From the NCBI RefSeq assembly GCF_963662755.1, contig NZ_OY759725.1:1067781-1131780 (forward strand): a DNA stretch of 64,000 nt. Reading direction: 5' to 3'. Both the position numbers and the translations under genes were made by a program. Positions within the stretch are counted from its first letter, which is position 1. Each line of letters opens with the position of its first letter. Source of the DNA: an uncultured Sulfurimonas sp. (lineage in GTDB: Bacteria > Campylobacterota > Campylobacteria > Campylobacterales > Sulfurimonadaceae). This document shows positions 1-9,087 of this stretch, one piece after another. Under the pieces are notes generated by a model that worked only from the letters and a program-made list of their open reading frames with translations, did no database searches and had not been told where the DNA came from.

Positions 1-430
1 CTAACTCAGATGCATCTGCTATAAAAGATGTAATCGCACTGTATATAATGTTTTTAATACGATTTTCTGTAACTTCAAAATGAATCAAATCTTCTTCGTA
101 AAGTTCATCTAAGATTTTATGGGAAATATCTGAATATCTCTCTTCATAGTTAAGTATAACTCCAAACTCAGGGGCAAGTTTTTTCTTTATCATAAAGAAA
201 AGTTGTCTTTCATCTACAAGTTGAAACTCTATCTCTTCTTCATTTTCATCACAAATTTCAGCAGCTTTTTCTTCAAGAGCCATCTCTTGCTTTACGTTTG
301 CTATGAGTATTTTCTGGGCTTCATGAGCTACAGCTTCAAGGCCTTTTGTCATCGTAACAACACCACTCTTATTTAAGTCAATTGCAACTCTACTAGATAT
401 ATGTGGTATAGCTTTTAGTGATATTTTCAT
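1..430 (-). CDS. DUF507 family protein, 3' part cut off by the window edge
   Basis: I read this partial gene directly. It starts with ATG at 430 and stays open to base 1, giving 143 residues with no stop. The protein begins MKISLKAIPHISSRVAIDL, an N-terminus typical of DUF507 proteins, and is acidic and helical with no signal peptide or membrane segment. Its function is unknown. It is the last visible gene of a leftward operon with the MotE-like and FliJ-like genes and purA. In Campylobacter a DUF507 gene occupies the same place next to carA, so carA probably lies just outside the window. The family call rests on the N-terminal pattern and on position. Confidence 0.7.
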   Translation of the reverse strand, partial: MKISLKAIPHISSRVAIDLNKSGVVTMTKGLEAVAHEAQKILIANVKQEMALEEKAAEICDENEEEIEFQLVDERQLFFMIKKKLAPEFGVILNYEERYSDISHKILDELYEEDLIHFEVTENRIKNIIYSAITSFIADASEL

Positions 431-504
431 CGATAGACCCTACTTGTTTAAAATAATTTGGGAAGTTTACACTAATTATGATTAGAGTTTGATTATGCTT
501 TGTA

Positions 505-1014
505 TTATTTAGCTAAAAGTAGTGTTAGCTCAGATGCCTTTTTCGCATCCATTTTAGTCAAAATTTTTCCAACAGTTTTTGGTTTGAGAGAGCTTAAGAT
601 GGAAGCAGCTTCTTGCGAATCCATATCCGATAGTATATTTGCAGCAGATGCAGCTTTCATTTTTGCAAATGTTTGTGCAACTTTATCCATTTTTATACTT
701 TTTATCTCTTTTAGAGCTTCTTCATTTTTTTGAAGCATCTGTTTGATGGAGTCTTCTTTTTGAGTAATTTCTAAAAGTTTTTTATCAACTACTTCTTCTT
801 TTTGGTTTAAGCGTTCTTCTTTCTTTTTTAACAACTCTTCTGTAGCAGTTTTTAAAGCACTTAATGCTTGTTTTTGCTCATCTATGCGCTCTAGTTCAAC
901 TAAAAGCTCACTCTTTCTTTCTTTAAATATTTCTGTACAATCAAAAAGTCTATCACTCGTTTGTATAGCCATTAAAGAGTTAAAGGCGAAAAAAAATATT
1001 ATCAATAATCTCAA
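505..1014 (-). CDS. MotE-like / MgtE N-domain-like exported coiled-coil protein
   Basis: This 169-residue protein has an N-terminal hydrophobic stretch (residues 1-16) that looks like a signal peptide. A long charged coiled coil follows at about 35-105. The C-terminal helical repeat is rich in ILSDMDSQEAASILSSL-type turns, like the intracellular N domain of MgtE and the MotE family. In Campylobacter the syntenic protein (Cj1496c) affects motility, so a role in flagellar motor assembly is likely but inferred. The start is TTG at 1014, overlapping the stop of the FliJ-like gene by four bases and preceded by a purine-rich AGGAAGGGG. The two genes are almost certainly translationally coupled. Confidence 0.7.
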   Translation of the reverse strand: MRLLIIFFFAFNSLMAIQTSDRLFDCTEIFKERKSELLVELERIDEQKQALSALKTATEELLKKKEERLNQKEEVVDKKLLEITQKEDSIKQMLQKNEEALKEIKSIKMDKVAQTFAKMKAASAANILSDMDSQEAASILSSLKPKTVGKILTKMDAKKASELTLLLAK

Positions 1015-1433
1015 AACTTTCCCCTTCCTGCATAAGTCATCAAAGCAACTTCGTCTAACTCTTTTATCTCTTTTAGTTTGATTTCTTTTAGTTTTTTTTC
1101 AATCTCTTGAAGTTCTAAATGTTTAAATTTTTCATGTTCTATCATATCTAGTTTTAGTTTTTCTTTTGCTTGATTTACTTGATTTTTAGCAAAACTAACC
1201 CACTCTTTATTGTGTTCAATCATACCACGACCAGAAGACAAAAGAGTTCTATTTGCTAAAAAATCTTTCATGCTACCACTCTTTGGAGGATTTATTTCTT
1301 GGATGGATTGATATGAGATTTCTAGTGCTGTTGAAGCACTATTGAGGTCAGCATTTGCCTTTTGAACAACTCGTTCACTCTTGTCCATAGTAGTTTTTTT
1401 CAACTTTACTAAAGATGTGAAACGAGTCTTCAA
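1011..1433 (-). CDS. FliJ-like flagellar protein
   Basis: This is a 140-residue, highly charged, all-helical protein with no membrane segment. Its length and coiled-coil character match FliJ, the soluble stalk protein of the flagellar type III export ATPase. In Helicobacter and Campylobacter a FliJ-like gene (HP0256, Cj1497c) lies directly beside purA, as here. The start is TTG at 1433 with AAGGA seven bases upstream. It begins 20 bases after the purA stop and overlaps the following MotE-like gene. The assignment rests on synteny and fold type rather than sequence identity, because FliJ proteins diverge strongly. Confidence 0.65.
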   Translation of the reverse strand: MKTRFTSLVKLKKTTMDKSERVVQKANADLNSASTALEISYQSIQEINPPKSGSMKDFLANRTLLSSGRGMIEHNKEWVSFAKNQVNQAKEKLKLDMIEHEKFKHLELQEIEKKLKEIKLKEIKELDEVALMTYAGRGKF

Positions 1434-1453
1434 TGAATTATCCTTAATCTATG

Positions 1454-2701
1454 TTATAAAATTATTGTATCATCTCTCTCTGGTGATGTTGAAATTATAC
1501 CAACTTTTGTTTTTGAAATTTTTTCTATCTCTTTTACAAAATCTTGAGCATCTTGAGGAAGTGCATCAAAAGTTCTTGCTCCTACAGAATTATTCCACCC
1601 TTTAAAAGTTTTGTAAATAGGCTTTGCATCTTCAAGATTTGATGGCATATAATCTATCTCCACTCCATCGAGCTCATAAGCTACACAAAGTTTAACCTCA
1701 TTAAAACCATCTAATACATCAAGCTTCATTAGAGCAAGTTCATCACAACCATTTAAACGAGCTGCATGACGAGTAGCTACTGCATCAAACCATCCACATC
1801 TTCTAGCACGTCCTGTTGTAGTTCCAAACTCATGACCTTGTGAACCAAGACGTTTCCCATCTTCGCCAAAATCCTCAGAAGGAAAAGGTCCATTACCAAC
1901 ACGAGTACAATATGCTTTGACTATACCTATAACTTTACCTATATCTTTAGGATTTATTCCAAGACCTGTACACGCACCTGCTGATACTGTAGCTGATGAT
2001 GTTACATAAGGATATGTTCCATGATCAATATCAAGTAATGTACCTTGAGCACCTTCTAGTAAAATTTTCTTGTTTTCATCAAGAGCTTTCCAAACCATCT
2101 GAGTTGTATCTGTTATATATGGAGTAAGTTTTTCTTTATAATTTTCTAATTCTGCTAAAAGTTCTCTCTCGTTTGGAGTAGCAATCTCGTAAATATCAAA
2201 TATTTCTCTATTTTGTTCAAAATACTCTAAAATAGATGCGCAAAGTTTTGAAGGGTTTAAAAGTTCACCTACTCTAAAGCCTGTACGATTAATTTTATCA
2301 GAATAAGCAGGTCCAATTCCTTTTCCTGTTGTTCCAATAGCTTTATCACCTTTTAATCTCTCTTTTGCTTGATCAATTTGAGCATGATAAGAAAGATTTA
2401 AATGCGCTTTATCTGAGATAAAAAGACGTCCTTCAAGGTTTTCAAACTGAAGCATCTCTTTTATAATAGACTCCGGAGACAAAACTACACCATTACCAAC
2501 TACATTTATAGCATCTGGATTTAAAACACCCGAAGGAACTAAATGAAGTGCATACTTTACACCATCAACCCAAATAGTATGACCTGCATTATGCCCACCT
2601 TGAGAACGACATACCATATCGTATTTACTAGCTAGTCTATCTACTATTTTACCTTTTCCTTCATCACCCCATTGGATACCAACTATCAAATCCGCTTTCA
2701 T
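1454..2701 (-). CDS. purA: adenylosuccinate synthetase
   Basis: PurA makes adenylosuccinate from IMP, aspartate and GTP, the first step from IMP to AMP, in the cytoplasm. The 415-residue protein is full length. It has the P-loop-like QWGDEGKGK near residue 10, the GHNAGHT loop near 36, [10 protein letters not shown] near 125-135 and the [12 protein letters not shown] segment near 292. The start is ATG at 2701. It lies in a leftward operon after hisZ and before two flagellar genes, an order also found in Campylobacter. Nothing in the sequence suggests damage. Confidence 0.97.
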   Translation of the reverse strand: MKADLIVGIQWGDEGKGKIVDRLASKYDMVCRSQGGHNAGHTIWVDGVKYALHLVPSGVLNPDAINVVGNGVVLSPESIIKEMLQFENLEGRLFISDKAHLNLSYHAQIDQAKERLKGDKAIGTTGKGIGPAYSDKINRTGFRVGELLNPSKLCASILEYFEQNREIFDIYEIATPNERELLAELENYKEKLTPYITDTTQMVWKALDENKKILLEGAQGTLLDIDHGTYPYVTSSATVSAGACTGLGINPKDIGKVIGIVKAYCTRVGNGPFPSEDFGEDGKRLGSQGHEFGTTTGRARRCGWFDAVATRHAARLNGCDELALMKLDVLDGFNEVKLCVAYELDGVEIDYMPSNLEDAKPIYKTFKGWNNSVGARTFDALPQDAQDFVKEIEKISKTKVGIISTSPERDDTIIL

Positions 2702-2765
2702 AAATATTCCTCTTTTTTTATTACTTTTTTTTCTACTTCTTTAGAGCTAAAGTTTAATGTTCTAA

Positions 2766-3623
2766 TCATATCTCTCTCAAAACTATTTTTTCACAAAGAG
2801 CATCTGTATAAATAGCAAATCCAACTGAAGTTAAGTCTTCATTTTTGTATCGCCCACCTCTAGCATAAACTTCATTTTTATCTATTACTCTAAAAAATAA
2901 TTCATCATAATAAAGCATCTTTGCATAATACATAGGTGCTAAAACACTGTTTTTACACTTAATTTCTTGACACAACTCTTTCATTTTCAATAGTTCGTCT
3001 TTTATAGCTACTGGCACTATATCTAAAAGCTCGTCAATCTGTTGGACATGCTGTAAATAGATAAGTTTTTCAAGCCATTCAACTTTTAAATTTATAAATT
3101 TATCTATGTTTAAGTGTCTAAAATCATCAAGAGACAACTCATCAAACATCTCTACAAGAAGTCTAGGTATTTTGATATTTGATATTTGAACTAATGGTTG
3201 AACGTCTAGTTTAGTAAAAATATCATTAGCTATATTCATCATAGAAGATAGCTTTTTTTCACCCATAAACTCAGCGCCTATTTGATTTTGTTCAGTAGTA
3301 GGGTAAGTAAAAACAGGTTGAATATAAAACCATTTAGTTTGCTGTGTGTTTGTTCCAAGTCTTTTTTCAATAATACGAACAACATCTATAGTAGAATCCG
3401 CACGAAGAGAAATAGAATTATTTTTAGCATCATTAACTTTAATAAGCTTTTTTTCATCAGCTATACTTAGATGCTGATGATATGAAAAAACAGGAGTTAC
3501 TATTTCCTCAAAACCTTTTGCATCTAAGATTGTACTAGCAATATTTTCTATCTTTCTTTTAGCCTTAGCACTTTTACCGAAGTAAAGCTTTGAACCGTTT
3601 GGAATCTCATGTTCAAGTATCAT
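2766..3623 (-). CDS. hisZ: HisZ-like ATP phosphoribosyltransferase regulatory subunit
   Basis: This 285-residue protein has a class II aminoacyl-tRNA synthetase fold like histidyl-tRNA synthetase. An early segment reads GFEEIVTPVFSYHQ and a late one YARGGRYKNED, matching the HisRS/HisZ active-site region. It lacks the C-terminal anticodon-binding domain, so it is not a functional HisRS. HisZ proteins activate the short form of HisG in the first step of histidine synthesis, so a short HisG would be expected elsewhere in the genome. At 285 residues it is shorter than many HisZ proteins. The ATG follows the stop of the aminotransferase gene with no gap, so the two are co-transcribed. Confidence 0.8.
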   Translation of the reverse strand: MILEHEIPNGSKLYFGKSAKAKRKIENIASTILDAKGFEEIVTPVFSYHQHLSIADEKKLIKVNDAKNNSISLRADSTIDVVRIIEKRLGTNTQQTKWFYIQPVFTYPTTEQNQIGAEFMGEKKLSSMMNIANDIFTKLDVQPLVQISNIKIPRLLVEMFDELSLDDFRHLNIDKFINLKVEWLEKLIYLQHVQQIDELLDIVPVAIKDELLKMKELCQEIKCKNSVLAPMYYAKMLYYDELFFRVIDKNEVYARGGRYKNEDLTSVGFAIYTDALCEKIVLREI

Positions 3624-4751
3624 TTATATCTCTTTTTTTTCTAATGCTGTTTTGAAATATGTTTCATTATATACTTTTGAAGCTGTTCCATTATATTCTA
3701 ATCTTCCCATACGATGAAGTATAAGCTCAATTGCATTTACAACCCAGATAGACTCATAAGGCTCTATTAGCCCCATTTGATTAATACGGAAAATTTTACC
3801 TTTTAAGTGGTCTTGACCACCAGCTACATTTACTCCATAATCTTCTTTTAAAATAGAGCGTATTTTTGAAGCGTCAGCGTCATCAATAGTCGTCATACTC
3901 TTTGCTGGAACTTTTGGATATATATGTAAACCTAATGCTTCAAGTGCCGCTATTGTAGCTTTTGCACGTCTAGCAGTATTACAATACAAAACACCTATTC
4001 CACCTTGCTTCTCAATAGTTTCTAAAACTTCTAAAAGACCTATTATAAGGGTGGTTGCTGCTGTATAAGCAGTTGTATTTTTTCTTTGTGATTTTATCTC
4101 AGTTGCAAGATTTAAATAATAACCTCTACCCTCTGCAATTTTGTCAATAGCTTTATTACTAAGACCAAGAATAGAAAGACCAGGAGGAAGCATAAGCGCT
4201 TTTTGGCTTCCTGCTATAAGACAATCAATATTAGTTACGTCTATTCTCTCAACACCAACAGCAGTAATACCATCGGCTATAATCATAATATTTGGATTTA
4301 TCTCTTTTACAGCTTTAGCTAACTCTTCTACAGGATGACGAAGACCACCTGCTGATTCACTTATTTGAACAGCTATTGCATCTATATCACTATTTAATTT
4401 TAGTGCTTCAACAACTTCTTCAACGCTAACAGGAGTATCCCATTCGTTTTTTAGCTCTACACTTTTTAAACCATTAGCCACAGCAATCTTACCAAATCTT
4501 TCTCCAAACTTTCCAGAGTCAATATTTAAAAGAGTGTTATGACAAAGGTTTATAACAGCCGCTTCCATAGCACCTGTTCCACTAGATGCAAGCATAATCA
4601 CTTCATCAGTATTAAAAAGATTAAAAAGATGTTTTCTAGTTTTTTCAAAGATAGCTTCAAATTCTGGAGTACGATGATGCATAGTTTCATCGCTCATTGC
4701 ATTACGAACATTTTGTGGTACCGGAGTCGGTCCAGGAGTAAAAAGTAACAT
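3624..4751 (-). CDS. alanine-glyoxylate / serine-pyruvate family aminotransferase (class V)
   Basis: This 375-residue enzyme is a class V PLP-dependent aminotransferase. It begins LLFTPGPTPVPQNVRNAM, which is characteristic of the alanine-glyoxylate, serine-glyoxylate and serine-pyruvate group. It has SSGTGAMEAA for phosphate binding near residue 57-66 and the PLP lysine in GSQKALMLPPG near 182. The substrate pair cannot be decided from sequence; serine or alanine with glyoxylate or pyruvate is likely. It is the first gene of the leftward hisZ-purA operon. Similar proteins in Campylobacterota are annotated only at family level. Confidence 0.85.
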   Translation of the reverse strand: MLLFTPGPTPVPQNVRNAMSDETMHHRTPEFEAIFEKTRKHLFNLFNTDEVIMLASSGTGAMEAAVINLCHNTLLNIDSGKFGERFGKIAVANGLKSVELKNEWDTPVSVEEVVEALKLNSDIDAIAVQISESAGGLRHPVEELAKAVKEINPNIMIIADGITAVGVERIDVTNIDCLIAGSQKALMLPPGLSILGLSNKAIDKIAEGRGYYLNLATEIKSQRKNTTAYTAATTLIIGLLEVLETIEKQGGIGVLYCNTARRAKATIAALEALGLHIYPKVPAKSMTTIDDADASKIRSILKEDYGVNVAGGQDHLKGKIFRINQMGLIEPYESIWVVNAIELILHRMGRLEYNGTASKVYNETYFKTALEKKEI

Positions 4752-4823
4752 GTAAAATTTCCTACGAGGTTATATTTATATTTAAAAAACCTCGTATTAT
4801 ATCCAAATAACTTAAATTATGAA

Positions 4824-5216
4824 TTATTTAGGCATCCTAGCAGTAATAGTTGTTAAGGTTTTGAAGATATTATCTTCTTGAAAAGGTTTAACCATATATC
4901 CATTTGCACCTTTTTTTATCATCTTTAACACACTAGCTTTAGAACCCTCTGTTGTAGCCATTATAATTCGTGTTTTATTCCACTCTTTATTTGCACGAAC
5001 TGCTTCTACAACTTCTTCTCCTGTCATATTTGGCATATTCCAATCAAGAAGCATAATATCTATCTTCTCTTTTTTCATCTGCTCCATAGCCTCTAAACCA
5101 TCTTCTGCTTCAAAAAGATTTAGTTCTTTATATTCAGATGCTTTAAAATAACGTGTTACTGTATTTGTTAAAACACGTCTTACTATCTTGCTATCATCTA
5201 CGATTAATACATTCAT
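4824..5216 (-). CDS. CheY-like single-domain response regulator
   Basis: A stand-alone receiver domain of 130 residues. It has the acidic pair in IVDDSK at the N-terminus, the phospho-acceptor aspartate in LLDWNMPNM near residue 56, the switch threonine in MATTEG near 87 and the lysine in VKPFQ near 109. There is no output domain, so it acts by binding partners, as CheY does with the flagellar switch. It is transcribed alone, and no chemotaxis kinase lies beside it. It may be a second CheY rather than the main one. Confidence 0.88.
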   Translation of the reverse strand: MNVLIVDDSKIVRRVLTNTVTRYFKASEYKELNLFEAEDGLEAMEQMKKEKIDIMLLDWNMPNMTGEEVVEAVRANKEWNKTRIIMATTEGSKASVLKMIKKGANGYMVKPFQEDNIFKTLTTITARMPK

Positions 5217-5330
5217 ATCTACTCTTTTATTATGCTAAAATTTCATTAAAACAAGTCTATCACAGTAAAATAAATTTTTATTTAAACTATCTGTGAAACA
5301 CAATAATTATTAAATAATAAAGGTTCTTTA

Positions 5331-6101
5331 GTGACAATAGTTGATTCAATTATATTAGGTATTATAGAAGGTTTTACAGAGTTTTTACCCATTTCATCTA
5401 CTGGTCACTTAATTGTCGCTAGTGAATTTTTAGGAATCAATCAGACTAATGTAACTAAAGCTTATGAAGTAATTATACAGTTTGCTGCCATACTTGCAGT
5501 AGTTTTTAACTATAAAGACAAGTTTACGTTTAAAAAAATAGACTTATGGAGTAAAGTTTTTTTAGCTTTTATTCCCATTGGAGCAGTTGGTTTTGTCTTT
5601 TCTGCTCAAATAAAAGCACTCTTTTCTATCGAAATTGTAGCCATTATGTTTATAATTGGTGGTCTTATATTTTTACTTGTTGAGAAATTTTTTATACCAA
5701 ATGAAACTCATCTTATAGAAGATGTAGAACAAGTCACCTTAAAACAATCTCTCATCATAGGATTTGCTCAAATTTTTGCACTTATTCCAGGAACAAGTAG
5801 AGCTGGTTCGACTATCATAGGAGCACTTCTTGTGGGACTAAGCAGAAAAGCAAGCGCGGAATTTAGTTTTTTACTAGCCTTGCCTGTAATGAGTGCCGTC
5901 ACTGCATATGATTTGTTAAAACATTACAATGAGTTCAGTAATGAAAATCTTATAACTTTAGGAGTTGGTTTTGTAATTTCATTTTTTGTAGCTTACCTTA
6001 CCATTAAACTATTTATGGTTTTTTTAGAAAAATTCACCTTTGTTGCTTTTGGCATCTATAGAATAATTTTTGGGATACTGCTATTAATATTATTTAACTA
6101 A
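5331..6101 (+). CDS. uppP: undecaprenyl-diphosphate phosphatase (BacA/UppP)
   Basis: UppP dephosphorylates undecaprenyl diphosphate at the membrane to regenerate the lipid carrier for peptidoglycan and surface polysaccharides. The 256-residue protein has about seven to eight membrane segments. It carries both signatures: [14 protein letters not shown] near residues 14-27 and [10 protein letters not shown] near 154. The start is GTG at 5331, with AAAGG upstream. It is divergent from the CheY-like gene across about 115 bp. Length and motifs are normal for the family. Confidence 0.96.
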   Translation: MTIVDSIILGIIEGFTEFLPISSTGHLIVASEFLGINQTNVTKAYEVIIQFAAILAVVFNYKDKFTFKKIDLWSKVFLAFIPIGAVGFVFSAQIKALFSIEIVAIMFIIGGLIFLLVEKFFIPNETHLIEDVEQVTLKQSLIIGFAQIFALIPGTSRAGSTIIGALLVGLSRKASAEFSFLLALPVMSAVTAYDLLKHYNEFSNENLITLGVGFVISFFVAYLTIKLFMVFLEKFTFVAFGIYRIIFGILLLILFN

Positions 6102-6152
6102 CCTTGGAATAGTATTTGCTTTGTCTTCTTTGACATTGTTAAAGGAGGTATT

Positions 6153-6245
6153 ATGCAAACTATTAGCAGATACAACGACCACTTACATAGTTTTATTGAA
6201 AGATTAGAACTTTCTTTCTATAATCTAAGTCAAAAAATTTTATAA
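6153..6245 (+). CDS. possible 30-residue small protein with a strong ribosome-binding site
   Basis: An ATG at 6153 follows a near-perfect Shine-Dalgarno sequence (AAAGGAGGT) at ideal distance and opens a 30-codon frame ending at TAA 6243-6245. The peptide starts MQTISRYNDHLHSFIERL and could form an amphipathic helix. It lies in the 227-bp gap between uppP and rdgB. No homologue is recognised. The ribosome-binding site is the main evidence. A regulatory leader or a chance match remains possible. Confidence 0.4.
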   Translation: MQTISRYNDHLHSFIERLELSFYNLSQKIL

Positions 6246-6328
6246 GACAACGTTAGTATAGCTCTTAAATTATCAAAGATGTTCAAGGACGGTTCATCAA
6301 TTTAAGTTCTAATATCCAAGGATGGATT

Positions 6329-6916
6329 TTAAAAACTTTTTACAATTTTTTTTGCAAGACTTAATGCCTTAGCACGGTGTGATAACTTTTTCTTTACTTC
6401 ATCATCCAATTCACCAAGCGTTTTATCATATCCAAGTGGTATAAACATCGGATCATATCCAAAACCACCATCTCCTTTTGAGTGAGCTATTGCATCTCCA
6501 TACATCCAACCATGAACACAATACTCAGCATCTTTTGTAACAATTGCAATTGCAGCAGTGTAGTGAGCAGGAGAAGAATCAACTCCTTTTTCTTTTAAAT
6601 CTTCTATTAGTTTATAAAGATTGTCTTTGTCGTTAGCATCTACACCTGCATGTCTAGCACTGAAGATGCCAGGCTTTCCATCAAGAACATCTACACTAAT
6701 GCCACTATCATCCGCTAAAACTATTACATTTTCATCGTTTAAAGCTTTAAAAACTGCTCTTGCTTTTATAAGTGCATTTTCCTTAAAAGTATCTCCATCT
6801 TCCACTATTTCAAACTCTTTTATTAACTCACTATACGGTACAACTTCATAATCTTCACATAGTGCTTGTATTTCTCGTACTTTGCCTTTATTAGATGTAG
6901 CTAAAACTAATTTCAA
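6329..6916 (-). CDS. rdgB: XTP/dITP diphosphatase (RdgB/HAM1)
   Basis: RdgB hydrolyses dITP, dXTP and related non-canonical nucleotides and so keeps them out of DNA. The 195-residue protein begins with the nucleotide-binding ATSNKGKVREI. It has DDSGISVDVLDGKPG near residues 68-82 and ends with the family's SHRAKALSLA segment. The start is ATG at 6916. It is a single gene convergent with the uppP side and divergent from the MFS gene. The start, length and motifs are normal. Confidence 0.95.
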   Translation of the reverse strand: MKLVLATSNKGKVREIQALCEDYEVVPYSELIKEFEIVEDGDTFKENALIKARAVFKALNDENVIVLADDSGISVDVLDGKPGIFSARHAGVDANDKDNLYKLIEDLKEKGVDSSPAHYTAAIAIVTKDAEYCVHGWMYGDAIAHSKGDGGFGYDPMFIPLGYDKTLGELDDEVKKKLSHRAKALSLAKKIVKSF

Positions 6917-6990
6917 ATTTTATTCCTTATAGTGTATGTAATAATTATTTCTATATAATCTCGAAATTATACTAAATATCAAGGCAATTC

Positions 6991-8304
6991 ATGTTTAAAA
7001 AAGTTTTTCCTCTCTCAGCTATTCTCTCACTTAGATTTTTGGGTCTATTTTTAGTTCTACCTGTTATCTCCATTTACGCAGCATCTATGACTGACAACTT
7101 ACTTTTAGTTGGTATTATTGTTGGTGGTTATGCCCTCACTCAAGCTATTTTTCAAGTACCTTTTGGTGTTATGAGCGATAAAATAGGCAGAAAACCAACT
7201 CTTCTTATAGGTCTTATCATCTTCTTGATAGGTTCACTTATAGCTGCATTTGCAACTGATATATATACTTTAATGCTCGGACGTTTTTTACAAGGTGCTG
7301 GAGCGATTGGTTCAGTTATTACTGCAATGATTTCAGATTTAGTTGAAGAAGAAGTTAGAGGTAAAGCTATGGCAATTATGGGAGGAACTATAGCTCTTAG
7401 TTTTGCTATTGCTATGGGACTTGGACCTGTAGTTGGTGCTTCATATGGAGTTGATACTCTTTTTATTATTACAGCAATTTTAGCAATTTTAGCAATGATT
7501 TTGCTCTTTACAAAAGTACCTACTCCACCTAGAATTAAACATGTTTATCATAAAACTGCAAAAACATCTGACATATTAAAAGATGCAAACCTTTTAAATA
7601 TGATAATTATTAATGCAATGCAAAAAGGTCTTATGACTGTTGCCTTTGTTCTTATTCCTATCATTTTAACAAGTGATGCTTTTGCTTGGCAGAAGAGTGA
7701 TCTATATATGGCTTATCTTCCAGCTATGGTTTTAGGTCTTATTGCAATGGGTCCTGCAGCTGTATTTGGCGAAAAACACAACAAGCCTAGAGAGATATTT
7801 TTAGCATCTATTATTCTTTTTATAATTTCATTTTTAATTATGGGCTTAACTGCATCTAGCACTCTTTTTATAGTTGGTGTTTCAATGTTTTTTATAGCTT
7901 TTAATATGATGGAACCATTGGTTCAATCAATGATTACAAAGTTTGCTAAAGTACACCAAAAAGGTGCAGCTCTTGGCATCTCTAACTCAGTTGCATACTT
8001 TGCAACATTTATAGGTGGTACACTTGCTGGTCTTATGTTAGATATAAGCGATAGAGAGACTATTGGAATTTCAGTTGCTATTTTAGCAACATTATGGTTG
8101 CTTTGGACTTTAAAACTACAAAATCCAACTAAATACTCTCATCTATTTATTTCTCAAGATCTTATAGATGCAACTAAACTAAATGCATTGGAGAATGAAC
8201 ATATCGCAGAATGGTATGTTAATGAAACTGAAAATATTGTAGTTATAAAGTATGTATCTCAAGCAATTGATGAAGACTTACTAAAAGCTAAAATCACTTT
8301 ATAG
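6991..8304 (+). CDS. MFS transporter, YajR-like with C-terminal soluble domain
   Basis: This is a 12-helix major facilitator protein of 437 residues. Motif A is present as GVMSDKIGRKPTLL between helices 2 and 3, and a second motif-like segment lies near GPAAVFGEKHN. After the last helix (about residue 378) there is a soluble tail of about 60 residues ending in alternating beta-like segments (YVNETENIVVIKYV). E. coli YajR has a similar C-terminal YAM domain, so this is probably a YajR-type proton-driven exporter. The substrate is unknown. The gene ends inside its own terminator. Confidence 0.8.
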   Translation: MFKKVFPLSAILSLRFLGLFLVLPVISIYAASMTDNLLLVGIIVGGYALTQAIFQVPFGVMSDKIGRKPTLLIGLIIFLIGSLIAAFATDIYTLMLGRFLQGAGAIGSVITAMISDLVEEEVRGKAMAIMGGTIALSFAIAMGLGPVVGASYGVDTLFIITAILAILAMILLFTKVPTPPRIKHVYHKTAKTSDILKDANLLNMIIINAMQKGLMTVAFVLIPIILTSDAFAWQKSDLYMAYLPAMVLGLIAMGPAAVFGEKHNKPREIFLASIILFIISFLIMGLTASSTLFIVGVSMFFIAFNMMEPLVQSMITKFAKVHQKGAALGISNSVAYFATFIGGTLAGLMLDISDRETIGISVAILATLWLLWTLKLQNPTKYSHLFISQDLIDATKLNALENEHIAEWYVNETENIVVIKYVSQAIDEDLLKAKITL

Positions 8305-8317
8305 ATTTTAGCTTTTT
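8283..8317 (+). terminator. Rho-independent terminator of the MFS gene
   Basis: A perfect 13-bp inverted repeat (AAAAGCTAAAATC at 8283-8295 and its complement at 8304-8316) has an 8-base loop and a following T-rich run. The stop codon of the MFS gene lies within the hairpin. Confidence 0.8.
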
Positions 8318-8393
8318 CTTTTGAGAAACATTTAAATAATCACTACATTTTTTTCACACTTTATTTTTATAAATTCTTGTTCAAGGATTTAAT

Positions 8394-8570
8394 ATGAATG
8401 ACTTATATATAGAAAATCTATTAAGTTATGAAGAAATCAACACTCAAAAAGAGCAGAAGATTGAGATTGGCTTTTTAGATGAATTTGGAGAAGGCAAAAC
8501 AGGAGAAGACAAGATTATAAATAACCTTGTCTTTACGTGTGAAGAGGGATTTGATTATAGAGATTTATAA
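8394..8570 (+). CDS. small acidic hypothetical protein (58 aa)
   Basis: This frame runs from ATG at 8394 to TAA at 8568-8570 and encodes 58 residues. AAGGA lies about seven bases before the start. The peptide starts MNDLYIENLLSYEEIN, is acidic, and has one cysteine near the end. It has no membrane segment and no family I recognise. It fills the gap between the MFS terminator and the stop of infC, ending one base before that convergent gene. Its codon use resembles its neighbours, which supports a real gene. Confidence 0.55.
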   Translation: MNDLYIENLLSYEEINTQKEQKIEIGFLDEFGEGKTGEDKIINNLVFTCEEGFDYRDL

Positions 8571-8571
8571 C

Positions 8572-9087
8572 TTATTTCTGAGGCGTTACATACATATTAA
8601 AGTAACGTCCTTCAAATTTAGGTGGTTTTTCCATAATACCAATATCTTCAACCATTGGCCAAACACGAAGAAGAACTTCTTTACCAGCTTCAGGATGAGC
8701 CATTTCACGACCTCTTAAGAAAACACGAAATTTTACATGAAAACCTTTTTCTAAAAACTCTCTTGCATGTTTAACTTTATAAGCTATATCATTTTCAGCA
8801 ATTTTTACAGATAATTTAATCTCTTTAACAACTATTTTTACCTGATTTTTTCTTTGCTCTTTGAGTTTTTTCTCTTCTTGGTATTTATATTTACCGTAGT
8901 CCATGATTTTGGCAACTGGTGGTTTTGCAGTTGGAGCGATTAGAACTAAGTCCATGCCCATTTCATTTGCTTTACTCATAGCTTCATCAGTAGAAATAAT
9001 TCCTAATGATTCCCCTCCATCTACATTACATCTCAGTTCTGCTACACGGATATCGTCATTCATTATAACACGGTCTTTTTTAGTCAA
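8572..9087 (-). CDS. infC: translation initiation factor IF-3
   Basis: IF-3 binds the 30S subunit, keeps the subunits apart and checks the start codon. The 171-residue protein has the N-domain (residues 1-80, with the [20 protein letters not shown] signature), a lysine-rich linker and the C-domain ending in [10 protein letters not shown]. The start is read as TTG at 9087, three bases into the thrS stop region and preceded by GAGG. An internal ATG at 9063 is an alternative. A non-ATG start is usual for IF-3 and fits its autocontrol. L35 and L20, often next to infC, lie 29 kb away here. Confidence 0.97.
   Translation of the reverse strand: MTKKDRVIMNDDIRVAELRCNVDGGESLGIISTDEAMSKANEMGMDLVLIAPTAKPPVAKIMDYGKYKYQEEKKLKEQRKNQVKIVVKEIKLSVKIAENDIAYKVKHAREFLEKGFHVKFRVFLRGREMAHPEAGKEVLLRVWPMVEDIGIMEKPPKFEGRYFNMYVTPQK

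Noticed and set aside
2766..3623. Histidyl-tRNA synthetase
   Set aside because: It is too short and lacks the anticodon-binding domain, so HisZ fits better.
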